From the NCBI GenBank assembly GCA_030054025.1, contig JASGCQ010000005.1, positions 1 to 55,640 of the forward strand: a DNA stretch of 55,640 nucleotides, in the 5' to 3' direction. The notes beneath the pieces were generated by a model. It ran no database searches and was not told where the DNA came from. It was given only the letters and a program-made list of their open reading frames with translations. Shown here piece by piece: positions 25,751 to 34,864 of this stretch (positions are counted from its first letter, which is position 1; each line of letters opens with the position of its first letter). The translations under genes and the position numbers were made by a program. The DNA is from Phycisphaerales bacterium (GTDB lineage: Bacteria; Bacteroidota; Bacteroidia; Chitinophagales; Chitinophagaceae).

Positions 25751-27598
25751 ATGAAAAAAAATCTCCTTTTATCCTTGGTATGCTTACTTGGCGTTTTGCA
25801 GTCGTTTGCATATACAACAGTTGTCGTGAAAGACAGTATTGCTACTAACACACACTGGACTAGTGACCAACAATATCTTTTGACAGGATATGTATATGTT
25901 ACGGCCGGTGCTACATTGACCATCGACCCAGGCACTATTATCAGAGGTGATAAGGACTCTAAGGGTTCGCTTATTATTGAGCGTGGTGCTAAAATTATGG
26001 CTGTGGGTACAGCTACTGCACCTATCATTTTTACTTCTAACCAACCTGCTGGTTCTCGTACATACGGCGATTGGGGTGGTGTTATGATTTGTGGTAAAGC
26101 ACCCGTAAACTGGATTGCTGAACCTACAGTAGAAGGCGGTCCTCGTTCTAAATATGGCGGAATAGACCCTAATGATAATAGTGGTCAATTGTCCTATGTG
26201 CGTATTGAGTTTTCAGGTATCGCATTTTCTCCAAACAATGAAGTGAACGGTTTAACTCTTTGTGGTGTAGGGGATGCTACTCAAATTAATCACATTCAAG
26301 TATCTTATTCTGGTGATGATGCAGTAGAGTGGTTTGGTGGTACTGTTAACTCTAAATATATTGTTTCATACCGTGCTTGGGATGATGATTTTGATAATGA
26401 TAACGGTTATAGAGGTAAAAACCAATTTTTGTTTGCGCTTCGCGATCCTTATGCTGCTGACCAATCTGGTTCAAAAGGTTTTGAATCTGATTCTTATCAG
26501 TCGGGTACAGCTACAGGTTTGGGTGGTGATACTGCACAAATTACGAAACCGATATTTTCTAACTGTACCATTGTAGGCCCTTTGGTTTCTCCATCCTCTA
26601 CAGCTTGGGATCCTCAGTTTATTGCAGGCGCACATATCCGTCGTGGTAGCGGAATCAGTATTTTAAACAGCATCTTTATGGGATGGCCTTGTGGTGTACT
26701 TTGGGATGAATCAGCTTCTTCTTTTGGTAGCACAATGGCAAATATCAACAATGGTGTAGCTCAATTCAGAAACAATATTATTGCCGGTAGTGCTTATCAT
26801 CCTTCCACCACAAAAAACAAAGATATATTCTATATAATCAATGGTGCACGTAACGTAACGCCAACTACTACTTGGGGCGATACAACTACCGGAAATCCAT
26901 TTAATCCTTATGTAGGTCCTTATACTTATGTATTGTCTGGTAAAGCTGGTTCTTATGTTGCAGAAACTCCTGGTGCTTTGTCTAATGCGCTATATACAAA
27001 TTCTTCTGATGTTCGTTTGGGTAATCCATTCAATTTGGCTAATCCTAATGAAGTTCCTTCAAGCACTTCTCCGGTAGTATATCAATCGGCTCGTGTTTTT
27101 GATCCTAAAAAGCCAATCAATTTCGATACTACCTCTAGCTATCTTAATTTTAATGTACCAGCGACACCTCCAAATTTCAAATCTACAAAAGCTGCTGACA
27201 CTTTCTTCACTAAAGTAAACTTTGTTGGTGCATTTGCAGGTACAGGTTTGACTACTGATGATTGGACAAAAGGTTGGTGCAATTGGGATCCCGTAAATAC
27301 TAACTACAATTATGTTGCTATTAATGAAACAAATGTAAAAGCAATTCTCGCAGAAGTTTATCCTAATCCTGCTGCTCAATCTGCAACGGTTGAATTGAAC
27401 TTGAATGTTGCTGCTAACCTAAACATTAGTTTGGTTGACATCACTGGTAAAACGGTTAAGTCTATCTTCAAAGGTGCATCTCGTGCAGGTACTACTCGTA
27501 TTGCATTCGAATTGTCTGATGTAAATGCAGGTATCTATTTTGTAATGATTACTTCAAATAACGATAAAAAAGTATTGATGCTCAACGTAGCAAAATAA
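25751..27598 (+). CDS. Large secreted surface protein with T9SS sorting domain
   Basis: A 615-residue protein with a signal peptide (1-20, LQSFA-YTT), a beta-helix-like body with the characteristic early segment YVTAGATLTIDPGTIIRGDK and GVMICGKAPVN, many Gly/Asn/Asp turns, and a type A sorting domain in the last 80 residues (EVYPNPAAQSATVEL ... GIYFVMITSNNDKKVLMLNVAK). The sorting domain implies export by the type IX system and attachment to the surface. Function unknown; its pairing with the TonB receptor and the shared regulatory repeats suggest it binds or processes the receptor's substrate. A hairpin terminator follows. Confidence 0.9.
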   Translation: MKKNLLLSLVCLLGVLQSFAYTTVVVKDSIATNTHWTSDQQYLLTGYVYVTAGATLTIDPGTIIRGDKDSKGSLIIERGAKIMAVGTATAPIIFTSNQPAGSRTYGDWGGVMICGKAPVNWIAEPTVEGGPRSKYGGIDPNDNSGQLSYVRIEFSGIAFSPNNEVNGLTLCGVGDATQINHIQVSYSGDDAVEWFGGTVNSKYIVSYRAWDDDFDNDNGYRGKNQFLFALRDPYAADQSGSKGFESDSYQSGTATGLGGDTAQITKPIFSNCTIVGPLVSPSSTAWDPQFIAGAHIRRGSGISILNSIFMGWPCGVLWDESASSFGSTMANINNGVAQFRNNIIAGSAYHPSTTKNKDIFYIINGARNVTPTTTWGDTTTGNPFNPYVGPYTYVLSGKAGSYVAETPGALSNALYTNSSDVRLGNPFNLANPNEVPSSTSPVVYQSARVFDPKKPINFDTTSSYLNFNVPATPPNFKSTKAADTFFTKVNFVGAFAGTGLTTDDWTKGWCNWDPVNTNYNYVAINETNVKAILAEVYPNPAAQSATVELNLNVAANLNISLVDITGKTVKSIFKGASRAGTTRIAFELSDVNAGIYFVMITSNNDKKVLMLNVAK

Positions 27599-27622
27599 TT
27601 TTCAAATTTTCATTCTGATGAA

Positions 27623-27655
27623 CAAAGCCAGCATTATCGCTGGCTTTGCTTTTTT
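27623..27655 (+). terminator. Rho-independent terminator after the T9SS surface protein
   Basis: CAAAGCCAGC (27623-27632) pairs with GCTGGCTTTG (27639-27648) around the loop ATTATC, followed by CTTTTTT. A clear intrinsic terminator, 24 bases after the stop. Confidence 0.9.
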
Positions 27656-27667
27656 ACATCAACTATT

Positions 27668-28060
27668 TTGAAGCACTTATTCTTTTCTTTTTATTTCTTG
27701 TGTTTACTCAGTGCTTGCCAACATAAAGCAAATTATGTTGCTCCCAATCATCCTGTTTGTGACACCTCATTTATTACGCCGTCTTATAAAACAGATATTC
27801 AACCCATATTTGCTGCTCATTGCTATTCTTGCCATGGTGCTTCTGTAACTACAGGGGGGGGCTTAGACCTCGAAACATTTAGCTCTTTGAAACAATATTT
27901 GGAATATGGATTTAGAGGAGATGGCATCTATGGTTCAAAATTATTTCATTGTATGCTCCACGCCAATTTAGCATTGCCGATGCCACCTACCTACCAAGTA
28001 GATGCTTGCTTTATGAATAGGCTCGCTAAATGGTTGGCACAAGATGGATTGCCTAATTGA
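27668..28060 (+). CDS. Small lipoprotein with a c-type haem motif
   Basis: A 130-residue protein starting at a TTG, with a lipoprotein signal ending in the lipobox LLSAC (Cys17) and a single haem-binding motif CYSCH (Cys52, Cys55, His56). MPP near residue 103-105 could supply the axial Met. This is the layout of small membrane-anchored cytochrome c-like lipoproteins, which in Bacteroidota often accompany surface proteins of uptake or respiratory systems. It follows the terminator after the T9SS protein and no cytochrome oxidase is in the window. The redox partner is unknown. Confidence 0.8.
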   Translation: MKHLFFSFYFLCLLSACQHKANYVAPNHPVCDTSFITPSYKTDIQPIFAAHCYSCHGASVTTGGGLDLETFSSLKQYLEYGFRGDGIYGSKLFHCMLHANLALPMPPTYQVDACFMNRLAKWLAQDGLPN

Positions 28061-28278
28061 TGTATAGGTGCGTATTGTTTTTATAGAAACGGAAAAGTAG
28101 AACTATATTATTTTTATGGTACTTTCCAATCAAAAAATTATGAACCTTACACGATATGCAGTAACACTCTGTTTATGCGTTATTTATGCCCCTTGCTCCT
28201 TCAACAGTTCAATTACTCAACTTTTTTCCCTCCGCTTAATCCGAACTCAGGTTGCTAATCACCAAGAAAAACGCATAA

Positions 28279-28761
28279 CTATCTAATCCGAATGGGTATC
28301 CACACTTCTTCTTCAGAATTAGGGTCATTGTGTTTATACCTAGACCCCAAAATTTCAAAATGAGGTCTATTGTCCACACAATACGCCGAGCGAGGCAACC
28401 AAGTATTGAAGATATAATCAAAAAAAGAAGCCCCTGATCTAGGGTCGCCCTTGTATAAAAAAATGGCATACAAACCTCCTGTTATGGTATATGCCTGCAT
28501 TCCCTGCGGAACATCATTAAAATTCTGAACCTCTAGAGCTGCCCATTTCTTAAAAAAAATATGAGGGGAAAAATCTTTAAAATCAAAATCCGCCCCATAA
28601 TCTTGTAAGGAAATTAAATCAGTATGGACAGGATTAGTGATTGTATTTCGCATGGGCATGAACCTCTGCCAAAGCTCTACTGTTTTATTGTTGGATAAAC
28701 TCATTTCAAGATGAATGCCTACAAGCATTTTGGCTTTTATTGTTACAATATGTGGAGTCAT
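28279..28761 (-). CDS. GyrI-like/AraC effector-binding domain protein
   Basis: A 160-residue stand-alone protein matching the GyrI-like small-molecule-binding fold: start TIKAKMLVGIHLEMS, internal AYTITGGLYAIFLYKG and the C-terminal FDYIFNTWLPRSAY...RPHFEILG...EVWIPIR signature. No helix-turn-helix is present, so it is a free-standing ligand-binding or hydrolase member of the superfamily rather than a regulator. The 218 bases between the preceding lipoprotein gene and this one hold only a weak short frame. Confidence 0.85.
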   Translation of the reverse strand: MTPHIVTIKAKMLVGIHLEMSLSNNKTVELWQRFMPMRNTITNPVHTDLISLQDYGADFDFKDFSPHIFFKKWAALEVQNFNDVPQGMQAYTITGGLYAIFLYKGDPRSGASFFDYIFNTWLPRSAYCVDNRPHFEILGSRYKHNDPNSEEEVWIPIRIR

Positions 28762-28930
28762 ATTCCTCTTAAATAGTTTTTATAAAAAATTCTACAGGTA
28801 AATTTCAATTTTTAAACAAAATCAAAAGTATTTATTTTAGTGCAAGCAAATTTTCAATGCTTACAAATACATGGAGGAATATTAGGATTTTACTTTCTGA
28901 TAATATGCTATTTTCGTACAAAATATACAC

Positions 28931-29689
28931 ATGATGGCTCGGGTAAAAACATTGCTGACCTTTTGGGTTTGCTTCTCTGCAAAAATGCTGACGGCCCAAC
29001 CATTTGATACAGTCCGAGTTGCTCAAGGCGATGGCTGGGAAATGATGCAAGTCATTGGTAACAAAACTATTTTGGCAGAGGGTACTTTAAAAAACAATAT
29101 TAAAGAAGGAACTTGGAACTCATATTGGGAGACTGGGTTTCCACAAGAAATTACTACTTACAGAAACGGAAAAAAAAATGGCTTGTATATCAAGACTGGT
29201 GCAGATGGATTTATCGAAAAAATGGCAACTTATGCCAACGATGAACTGAATGGACCTACTCGCATATACAATAAAGGAGCTTTTATATTGGAAGAAATTT
29301 ATTATAGAAAAGGCAAAAAGTATGGAACCTATAATAAATGGTATATCAACGGCAACAGGCAAGAACAATGTACTTATATCAATGATGAACGTGAGGGACT
29401 CAACATTTGGTTTTTTGAAAACGGGAAAAAGGCCGCTGAATACAATTATAAAAACGGGAAATTGGAAGGTGCTGTGGTGACTTATAATGAGCAGGGCAAA
29501 AAGACCGAAAGCGGTCAGTATAAAAATGATGAACAAATAGGTATTTGGCAAGAATTTTTTGACAATGAACAGCTAAAATCGGAGGGCAACTATGTACATG
29601 GCGACAAGGAGGGTGCTTGGAATCAATATGACATAAACGGTAAACTCTTGAATCCAGTAAAATATTCAAAAGGAGAAATAATTCAATAA
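28931..29689 (+). CDS. Secreted MORN-repeat (YwqK-type) protein
   Basis: A 252-residue protein with a signal peptide (about 1-22) followed by seven to eight repeats of about 22 residues of the form G-x-W/Y-x-x-Y/F-x-x-N/G-G-x-x-x-x-E-x-x-Y-x-N-G-K-x-x-G, as in LKNNIKEGTWNSYWETG and KKYGTYNKWYINGNRQEQ. This is the MORN_2 repeat also annotated as YwqK antitoxin, though no toxin is adjacent. The response-regulator gene follows after 11 bases, so the two form an operon. Repeats of this type usually mediate binding rather than catalysis. Confidence 0.85.
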   Translation: MMARVKTLLTFWVCFSAKMLTAQPFDTVRVAQGDGWEMMQVIGNKTILAEGTLKNNIKEGTWNSYWETGFPQEITTYRNGKKNGLYIKTGADGFIEKMATYANDELNGPTRIYNKGAFILEEIYYRKGKKYGTYNKWYINGNRQEQCTYINDEREGLNIWFFENGKKAAEYNYKNGKLEGAVVTYNEQGKKTESGQYKNDEQIGIWQEFFDNEQLKSEGNYVHGDKEGAWNQYDINGKLLNPVKYSKGEIIQ

Positions 29690-29700
29690 AATATACAACA

Positions 29701-30873
29701 ATGGCCCCAAAAGTATTAGTAATAGACGACGAAAGGGCAATCTGTAGCACTTTGACAGAGATTCTTAGCTTCGAAGGATATGAGGTAGAAGAAGCTTCGA
29801 ATGGCGTAGAAGGACTGAAAAAAATATTAAGTGGCAATTACGATTGTGTGATTTGCGATATAAAAATGCCCAAAATGGATGGGATAGAGATGTTGGAAAA
29901 AGTAATGGTCGAAAAACCCGATACCCAAATTATTATCATATCGGGTCATGGTAATATCGAAACTGCTGTAGAGGCCGTAAAAAAAGGTGCTTTCGATTAT
30001 ATCTCCAAACCACCAGATCTCAATCGGATGCTGATTACGTTGCGCAATGCTATGGAGCGCAAAGAGTTGGTAGTAGAGACCAAACAATTGCGTATAAAAG
30101 TAGAGCAAAAAATATTAGACGAATCCGACATGATTGGATGCTCTGATGCGCTTGAAAAAATCAGAGAGACGCTAACTAAGATTGCACCAACCGAAGCTCG
30201 TGTACTCATTACTGGAGAAAATGGTGTAGGGAAGGAATTAGTTGCACGCAACTTGCACAGACACAGCAACAGAAGCAAAGGACCGCTTATAGAAGTGAAC
30301 TGTGCTGCAATACCCAGTGAACTAATAGAAAGTGAACTTTTCGGTCACGAAAAAGGCTCTTTCTCCTCAGCGATAAAAACTAGAGTTGGTAAATTCGAAC
30401 AAGCCAATGGAGGAACGTTATTCCTTGACGAAATTGGTGATATGAGTTTAGAGGCACAAGCAAAAATGTTGCGTGCCTTACAAGAAGGAAGAATTATACG
30501 TGTAGGGGGCGACAATGAAATCAAAGTAGATGTGCGCATAATTGCGGCAACGAATAAAGATTTAATGAAAGAGGTAGCTGAAAAGAATTTCAGACTGGAT
30601 TTGTATCACCGCTTGGGCGTTATTCTGATACATGTACCCTCCCTCAACGACCGTAGAGAGGACATCCCCTATTTGGTGGAACACTTTTTGATACAAATTG
30701 CAAATGAATACAACCAACCGCCCAAAGAAATTGAAGCTGCTGCCATGCAGCTCTTGAGCAAACATAATTGGACAGGGAATATCCGTGAATTAAAGAATGT
30801 AGTAGAGCGTCTCATTATTCTATCGGACAAAAAAATTACCCAAAAAGATATTGAGACCTATATATTGATGTAA
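29701..30873 (+). CDS. NtrC-type AAA+ response regulator lacking a DNA-binding domain
   Basis: A 390-residue regulator with a receiver domain (phosphoacceptor Asp53 in CDIKMPKMD, Lys103 in SKPPDL), then a sigma-54-activator AAA+ domain with Walker A GENGVGKE (172-179), TLFLDE (239-244) and the arginine-finger region VDVRIIAATN. The sigma-54-contacting loop, normally GAFTGA, reads GSFSSA (219-224). The protein stops at KITQKDIETYILM just after the AAA+ domain, so the usual Fis-type helix-turn-helix is absent. No cognate kinase is in the window. It is co-transcribed with the MORN protein. Confidence 0.92.
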   Translation: MAPKVLVIDDERAICSTLTEILSFEGYEVEEASNGVEGLKKILSGNYDCVICDIKMPKMDGIEMLEKVMVEKPDTQIIIISGHGNIETAVEAVKKGAFDYISKPPDLNRMLITLRNAMERKELVVETKQLRIKVEQKILDESDMIGCSDALEKIRETLTKIAPTEARVLITGENGVGKELVARNLHRHSNRSKGPLIEVNCAAIPSELIESELFGHEKGSFSSAIKTRVGKFEQANGGTLFLDEIGDMSLEAQAKMLRALQEGRIIRVGGDNEIKVDVRIIAATNKDLMKEVAEKNFRLDLYHRLGVILIHVPSLNDRREDIPYLVEHFLIQIANEYNQPPKEIEAAAMQLLSKHNWTGNIRELKNVVERLIILSDKKITQKDIETYILM

Positions 30874-30931
30874 TGATGAGTTGTTATTTATGGAAAAATA
30901 AACTTTTTGCATCTTACTAAATTAAAAAAAC

Positions 30932-32587
30932 ATGATGACATCTTATCGAATTTTGACAGGGGCATTCGTTTGTCTCAGCAGTGCAAACGCTTTTGCGCAA
31001 AACAAACAAAAAGCAAACATCGAACACATTACGGTATTCTTGAGTGGTGCAGAAATTGAAAGCTCGACAAAAGTAAATTTACCACAAGGAGAATCGGAGG
31101 TATTGTTCACTAATATTGCGGGTAATATTGTACAGCAAAGTATTTCGGTGGGTGTCAATAATGGTGTAATTGTACAATCGGCTACACCTCAAAATGATTT
31201 TTTGGTCAGCAGCAATCTCTCGCCCAAAGGGCAAATGATAAAAGACAGTATCGAATACCTCATACAGCAAGGACAAACACTAGCAGACAAAAAAACTGTA
31301 CTTGATGAGCAATTGTCGGTGATTAAAGAAAATAGAAAAATAGCAGGTGTGAATAATGGACTATCAGTTGTTGAACTTCAAAAAATGCTCGACCTGATTA
31401 ATGCAAAAATGAATGGCTTATTGACAGAAGGGCATTTACTCAATAGGCAAATCAACAAAACAAACGAACGCATCAACTTACTGAATCAACAACTCAACGA
31501 AGAACAGAAAAAAGATTTCCAACCAGGGGGACAATTGCTGGTTAAATTTTTTACCACACAAGCTACGGCAGCTACAGTAAGCATTAACTATGTAACCCCT
31601 AATGCCAGTTGGACACCTAGTTACGATTTGCGTGTAGATAAAATCAATAGCCCTGTGAAGTTGGTGTACAAAGCCAATATCGTTCAAAATTCGGGAGTAA
31701 AATGGGACAATGTACAACTGTCTCTTTCAACAGGAAATCCTAATGAAGGAGCAGAAGCGCCCGCAATGAATCCTTGGAAACTATCATTTTATGAAACGCA
31801 ACCTAATTATGGATATTTAAATAAATCGTCCGCAGAAAGTGCTGCGGAATCCGTAGCAAAACCAGACTTGAGAATAAGAGGTGGCAGAGCAAATGCAACC
31901 GTTTATATGGCGGATAGTGTAACTGTTCAAAGTCCTGTAGGTGGTGGTATTGAAAATTACGTACAAATAGACAATTCGGGCATCAATACTACGTTCGACA
32001 TTTCACTCAATTATACGATTCCGAGTGATGGTTTGGCACATTTGGTGGCTGTGAAAGATTATGAATTACCCGCAACGTACCGTTATTATGTTGCACCAAA
32101 ATTGGACCGTGATGCCTTTTTGCAAGCACGCATTACCAATTGGGAAGACCTTAATCTCATGCCTGCAGCTACCAACATCTTTTACGAAGGTGCTTATGTA
32201 GGTCAAGGCTATATTGACATGCGCAATGTGAAAGACACGCTGAACTTATCATTGGGCAGGGACAAGAAAATTATCGTGCGCCGCGAAAATGATAAAAACT
32301 ATCGCTCGGTAAAAATGATTGGTACCAATGTTCGCCGCAGTTATGGCTATACCATCGAAGTGCGCAACAGCAAAAAAGAGCCTATTGATTTGGTGGTTCT
32401 GGAGCAATTCCCCATCAGCAACGACAAAGACATTAGTATTGAAGACAAAGAAGCGAAAGATGCACAAATCAACGAAGAAACCGGAGCAGTACAATGGGGG
32501 CTTTCGCTCAAGGGCAATGAACCGAAGACGCTTAAACTAAACTACTCGGTTAAATATCCCAAAGACAAGACAGTAGGCAATCTTTAA
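30932..32587 (+). CDS. MuiA-like exported protein (DUF4140/DUF4139)
   Basis: A 551-residue protein with a signal peptide ending near residue 22 (NAFAQ), an N-terminal DUF4140 domain (HITVFLSGAEIESSTKVNLPQGESE, read in parts), a central coiled coil (about 95-190, with many Gln/Asn/Glu heptads) and a C-terminal DUF4139 domain with the segments PNASWTPSYDLRVD and WDNVQLSLSTGNP. Known members are described only as mucoidy-inhibitor-like proteins. Stand-alone, with the gene ending 25 bases before a convergent lipoprotein gene. Envelope location is inferred from the signal peptide. Confidence 0.85.
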   Translation: MMTSYRILTGAFVCLSSANAFAQNKQKANIEHITVFLSGAEIESSTKVNLPQGESEVLFTNIAGNIVQQSISVGVNNGVIVQSATPQNDFLVSSNLSPKGQMIKDSIEYLIQQGQTLADKKTVLDEQLSVIKENRKIAGVNNGLSVVELQKMLDLINAKMNGLLTEGHLLNRQINKTNERINLLNQQLNEEQKKDFQPGGQLLVKFFTTQATAATVSINYVTPNASWTPSYDLRVDKINSPVKLVYKANIVQNSGVKWDNVQLSLSTGNPNEGAEAPAMNPWKLSFYETQPNYGYLNKSSAESAAESVAKPDLRIRGGRANATVYMADSVTVQSPVGGGIENYVQIDNSGINTTFDISLNYTIPSDGLAHLVAVKDYELPATYRYYVAPKLDRDAFLQARITNWEDLNLMPAATNIFYEGAYVGQGYIDMRNVKDTLNLSLGRDKKIIVRRENDKNYRSVKMIGTNVRRSYGYTIEVRNSKKEPIDLVVLEQFPISNDKDISIEDKEAKDAQINEETGAVQWGLSLKGNEPKTLKLNYSVKYPKDKTVGNL

Positions 32588-32612
32588 TTGTCTATCTACA
32601 ATAAAAAATGAT

Positions 32613-34232
32613 TTATCGCAACACTACCCTTTTCAAATCAATTAAGTTCATGGGATTACTGCTAAAACCCTGTACATTATTTTGGGTAAAATGTAGTAGT
32701 TGGTCGTAAAACAAAGGCACTAAAGGAGCATCTGATATAGCGATACTATCCATTTGGCGATACACTTTATAACGAGCAGTATCGGGCAAATTCATACAAG
32801 TATTGTACAAGTTGTCAAATAGCGGATTGTGGTATCGGGTATAATTGGGAGGCGCAGGAAAGCTGCTATTGAAAAAAGCCAAATAAGTTTCTGCATCAGG
32901 ATAATCGGCAATCCACTGGGCTCTGAAAAATACAGCTTGCGAGCGGCTCATTTGCTGCTTGAGGATATTGGGCTGCATGATTTCTATTTTGGCAGGGATA
33001 CCCAATTCTTGCAATTGTGTGGCAATGAAATTCACAATGTCTGCATAGTTTTCGGGGGTTAATATCACTATGGATCCCATACCCTTGCCTTTGGGAAAAT
33101 CTGCTGCTGCCAGCAATTGTGCCGCCTTTTCGGGATTATAAGTATAGCCATAATGAGCTACCGTATCAAAGCCCGCAATACCGGGTGGTGTAAAACCACC
33201 TGTGGCAGGGATACCTACTCCATTTTTAAAATAGGTACTTATTTTTTTTCGGTCAATGGCATAATTAATCGCTTGACGTACCAATTTGTTTTTAAGCGCA
33301 GAGTGTTGCAGCAGCTGGTTATTTGTATCGGTCAGAAAGCCTAAGTATTCGGTATTGAGATAGCGACTAATTTTAAGATGAAATTTGGTGCGATATTCTT
33401 CTTTTAGCTGTCCGTCTTTGCGCAAAATTAAATCTTTGAAAGAGCCATCCAAACTATGGGTAAAATGTAGTTTACCTTGCATAAACAACAAGAACTCTGT
33501 TGCCTTACTATCGTAAAACGTAATCTGTATCGCATCCAAATAGGGTAATTGTTTTTGTTCGGCATCTTGCTCCCAATATCGTTCATTTTTGTGGAGCAGC
33601 AGTACATTACCTTCGTCCCAACTCTTATACCGAAATGGACCTGTACCACAAGGATGACTCCGAAAATCTTTGCCGAAATATTCGGCTACTTCACGAGGTA
33701 CAATACTGCAATAAGGCATACTCAGCATCGCCAACATTGGTCGGAAAGGCGCCATCAAGTGCATCACAAAAGTACTGTCATCTTTGGCTTCAAAAGCTGT
33801 AGAATTTTTGACATGCCCATTAAAAATCCAAGCACCCGAAGAGGCTAATTCAGGATTGATGATGCGTGAAAAGCTATAAGCTACATCCGCAGCAGTCATT
33901 TTTCTTTTTCCCGAAAACAAAGCGTTTTCATGAAAGAAAACATTGTTGTTGAGGTGGAAGGTATAAGTCAATCCATCGGCACTAATATCCCAAGAATGAG
34001 CAAGCGATGGCTTTAGGTATAAATTGGAGTCGGTTTCGATTAAAGTATTGTACAGCATGTGGGTTGTCCACATGGTGTAGAGGTCTTTTGCATAAATAGG
34101 GTCGAGTGACTCTAGGCTACCGCTCGACAAATTGAGTTTAAAAACTTGTTTACTTGTTTGTTGCGCATTTTTATTGCCACATGATGCAGTAATTAGCAAT
34201 AAGAGTAAACAAAAGAGATTGGTTTTGCGCAT
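32613..34232 (-). CDS. Oligopeptide-type ABC substrate-binding lipoprotein (SBP family 5)
   Basis: A 539-residue lipoprotein: signal with lipobox ITASC (Cys18), then the SBP_bac_5 fold with segments LEDSLDPIYAKDLYT-like start (LESLDPIYAKDL), GLTYTFHLNNNVFFHENALF, DVAYSFSRIINPE and VRQAINYAIDRKKI, all characteristic of OppA/DppA-like proteins. No permease or ATPase genes are nearby, so it is an orphan binding protein; in Bacteroidota some of these act with distant permeases or as surface lipoproteins. Ends 20 bases upstream of the DUF2480 stop region on the same strand. Confidence 0.88.
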   Translation of the reverse strand: MRKTNLFCLLLLLITASCGNKNAQQTSKQVFKLNLSSGSLESLDPIYAKDLYTMWTTHMLYNTLIETDSNLYLKPSLAHSWDISADGLTYTFHLNNNVFFHENALFSGKRKMTAADVAYSFSRIINPELASSGAWIFNGHVKNSTAFEAKDDSTFVMHLMAPFRPMLAMLSMPYCSIVPREVAEYFGKDFRSHPCGTGPFRYKSWDEGNVLLLHKNERYWEQDAEQKQLPYLDAIQITFYDSKATEFLLFMQGKLHFTHSLDGSFKDLILRKDGQLKEEYRTKFHLKISRYLNTEYLGFLTDTNNQLLQHSALKNKLVRQAINYAIDRKKISTYFKNGVGIPATGGFTPPGIAGFDTVAHYGYTYNPEKAAQLLAAADFPKGKGMGSIVILTPENYADIVNFIATQLQELGIPAKIEIMQPNILKQQMSRSQAVFFRAQWIADYPDAETYLAFFNSSFPAPPNYTRYHNPLFDNLYNTCMNLPDTARYKVYRQMDSIAISDAPLVPLFYDQLLHFTQNNVQGFSSNPMNLIDLKRVVLR

Positions 34233-34252
34233 AAGGTTCGATTACGCAAAGA

Positions 34253-34762
34253 TTAGTTTTTCTTTTTGTAAATGGGCACTGTAGAGCAAGGTTCTCCGTA
34301 CATCAGTGATTTGACAACAGGTTGCAATAAAGCCGAAATTGCTACATAGCCTTGTGCGGGTATCTGTACATCGGCACAGCCTTTAATCACCACTCGTTTA
34401 TCTATATACTCTGTGGTATCTATTTGTGCAATATTGTTAATCAACAAGTAATGTTGTAATTCTTCTCTAGTGCCAAAAAAAACAGAATCTGAAATAGGTT
34501 GGAGATAGACCACCGCAAGCATATTTGCCCACATAGGTATAATGGCATCTACGCTACAAAAGATATGCACTTGCTTATTTTCGTACACCGACCAATCATG
34601 AATTTTTAATGCTTCTCGATAATCCTTTTCACGCAAAATCATTTCACGAAAAAGAAAGGGTTTCAAATCGAAACTTGCCAAAGTATGCTGTTCGGGTAAA
34701 TAATGAGTCAGGTCTAAAGTCAATATTCCGCTTTCAGCCACTTTATTCACGAAGGTTTCCAT
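34253..34762 (-). CDS. DUF2480 family protein
   Basis: A 169-residue cytoplasmic protein with the family pattern SGILTLDLTHYLPE, FDLKPFLFREMILREKDYREAL and a C-terminal VVIKGCADVQIPAQGYVAI. DUF2480 is a conserved Bacteroidota family of unknown function. No signal peptide or membrane span. A TAACTTTG element (minus strand, about 34784-34791) precedes it and could be its promoter. Confidence 0.88.
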   Translation of the reverse strand: METFVNKVAESGILTLDLTHYLPEQHTLASFDLKPFLFREMILREKDYREALKIHDWSVYENKQVHIFCSVDAIIPMWANMLAVVYLQPISDSVFFGTREELQHYLLINNIAQIDTTEYIDKRVVIKGCADVQIPAQGYVAISALLQPVVKSLMYGEPCSTVPIYKKKN

Positions 34763-34850
34763 ATTAGTGTTATTATCGAATTACAAAGTTAAAGCAAAAC
34801 GCACGAATCAATATTATGAGCATTAATAGAGGGATAGCCATAAGTTTTTC

Positions 34851-34858
34851 TACTTTTG
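34851..34858 (+). promoter_or_regulatory. -7 element TACTTTTG six bases before the GSCFA gene
   Basis: TACTTTTG matches TAnnTTTG and is six bases from the ATG at 34865, implying an almost leaderless transcript. Confidence 0.5.
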
Positions 34859-34864
34859 TAAGGT

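Noticed and set aside
28140..28286. A 48-codon plus-strand frame beginning with a hydrophobic, signal-peptide-like stretch
   Set aside because: It overlaps the end of the GyrI-like gene on the other strand, has no recognisable mature part and no promoter-like element; a chance frame is more likely.
28931..29689. Antitoxin annotation for the MORN-repeat protein (YwqK family)
   Set aside because: No toxin gene is adjacent and the protein has a signal peptide, so a toxin-antitoxin pair is not supported; it was kept as a MORN-repeat protein.
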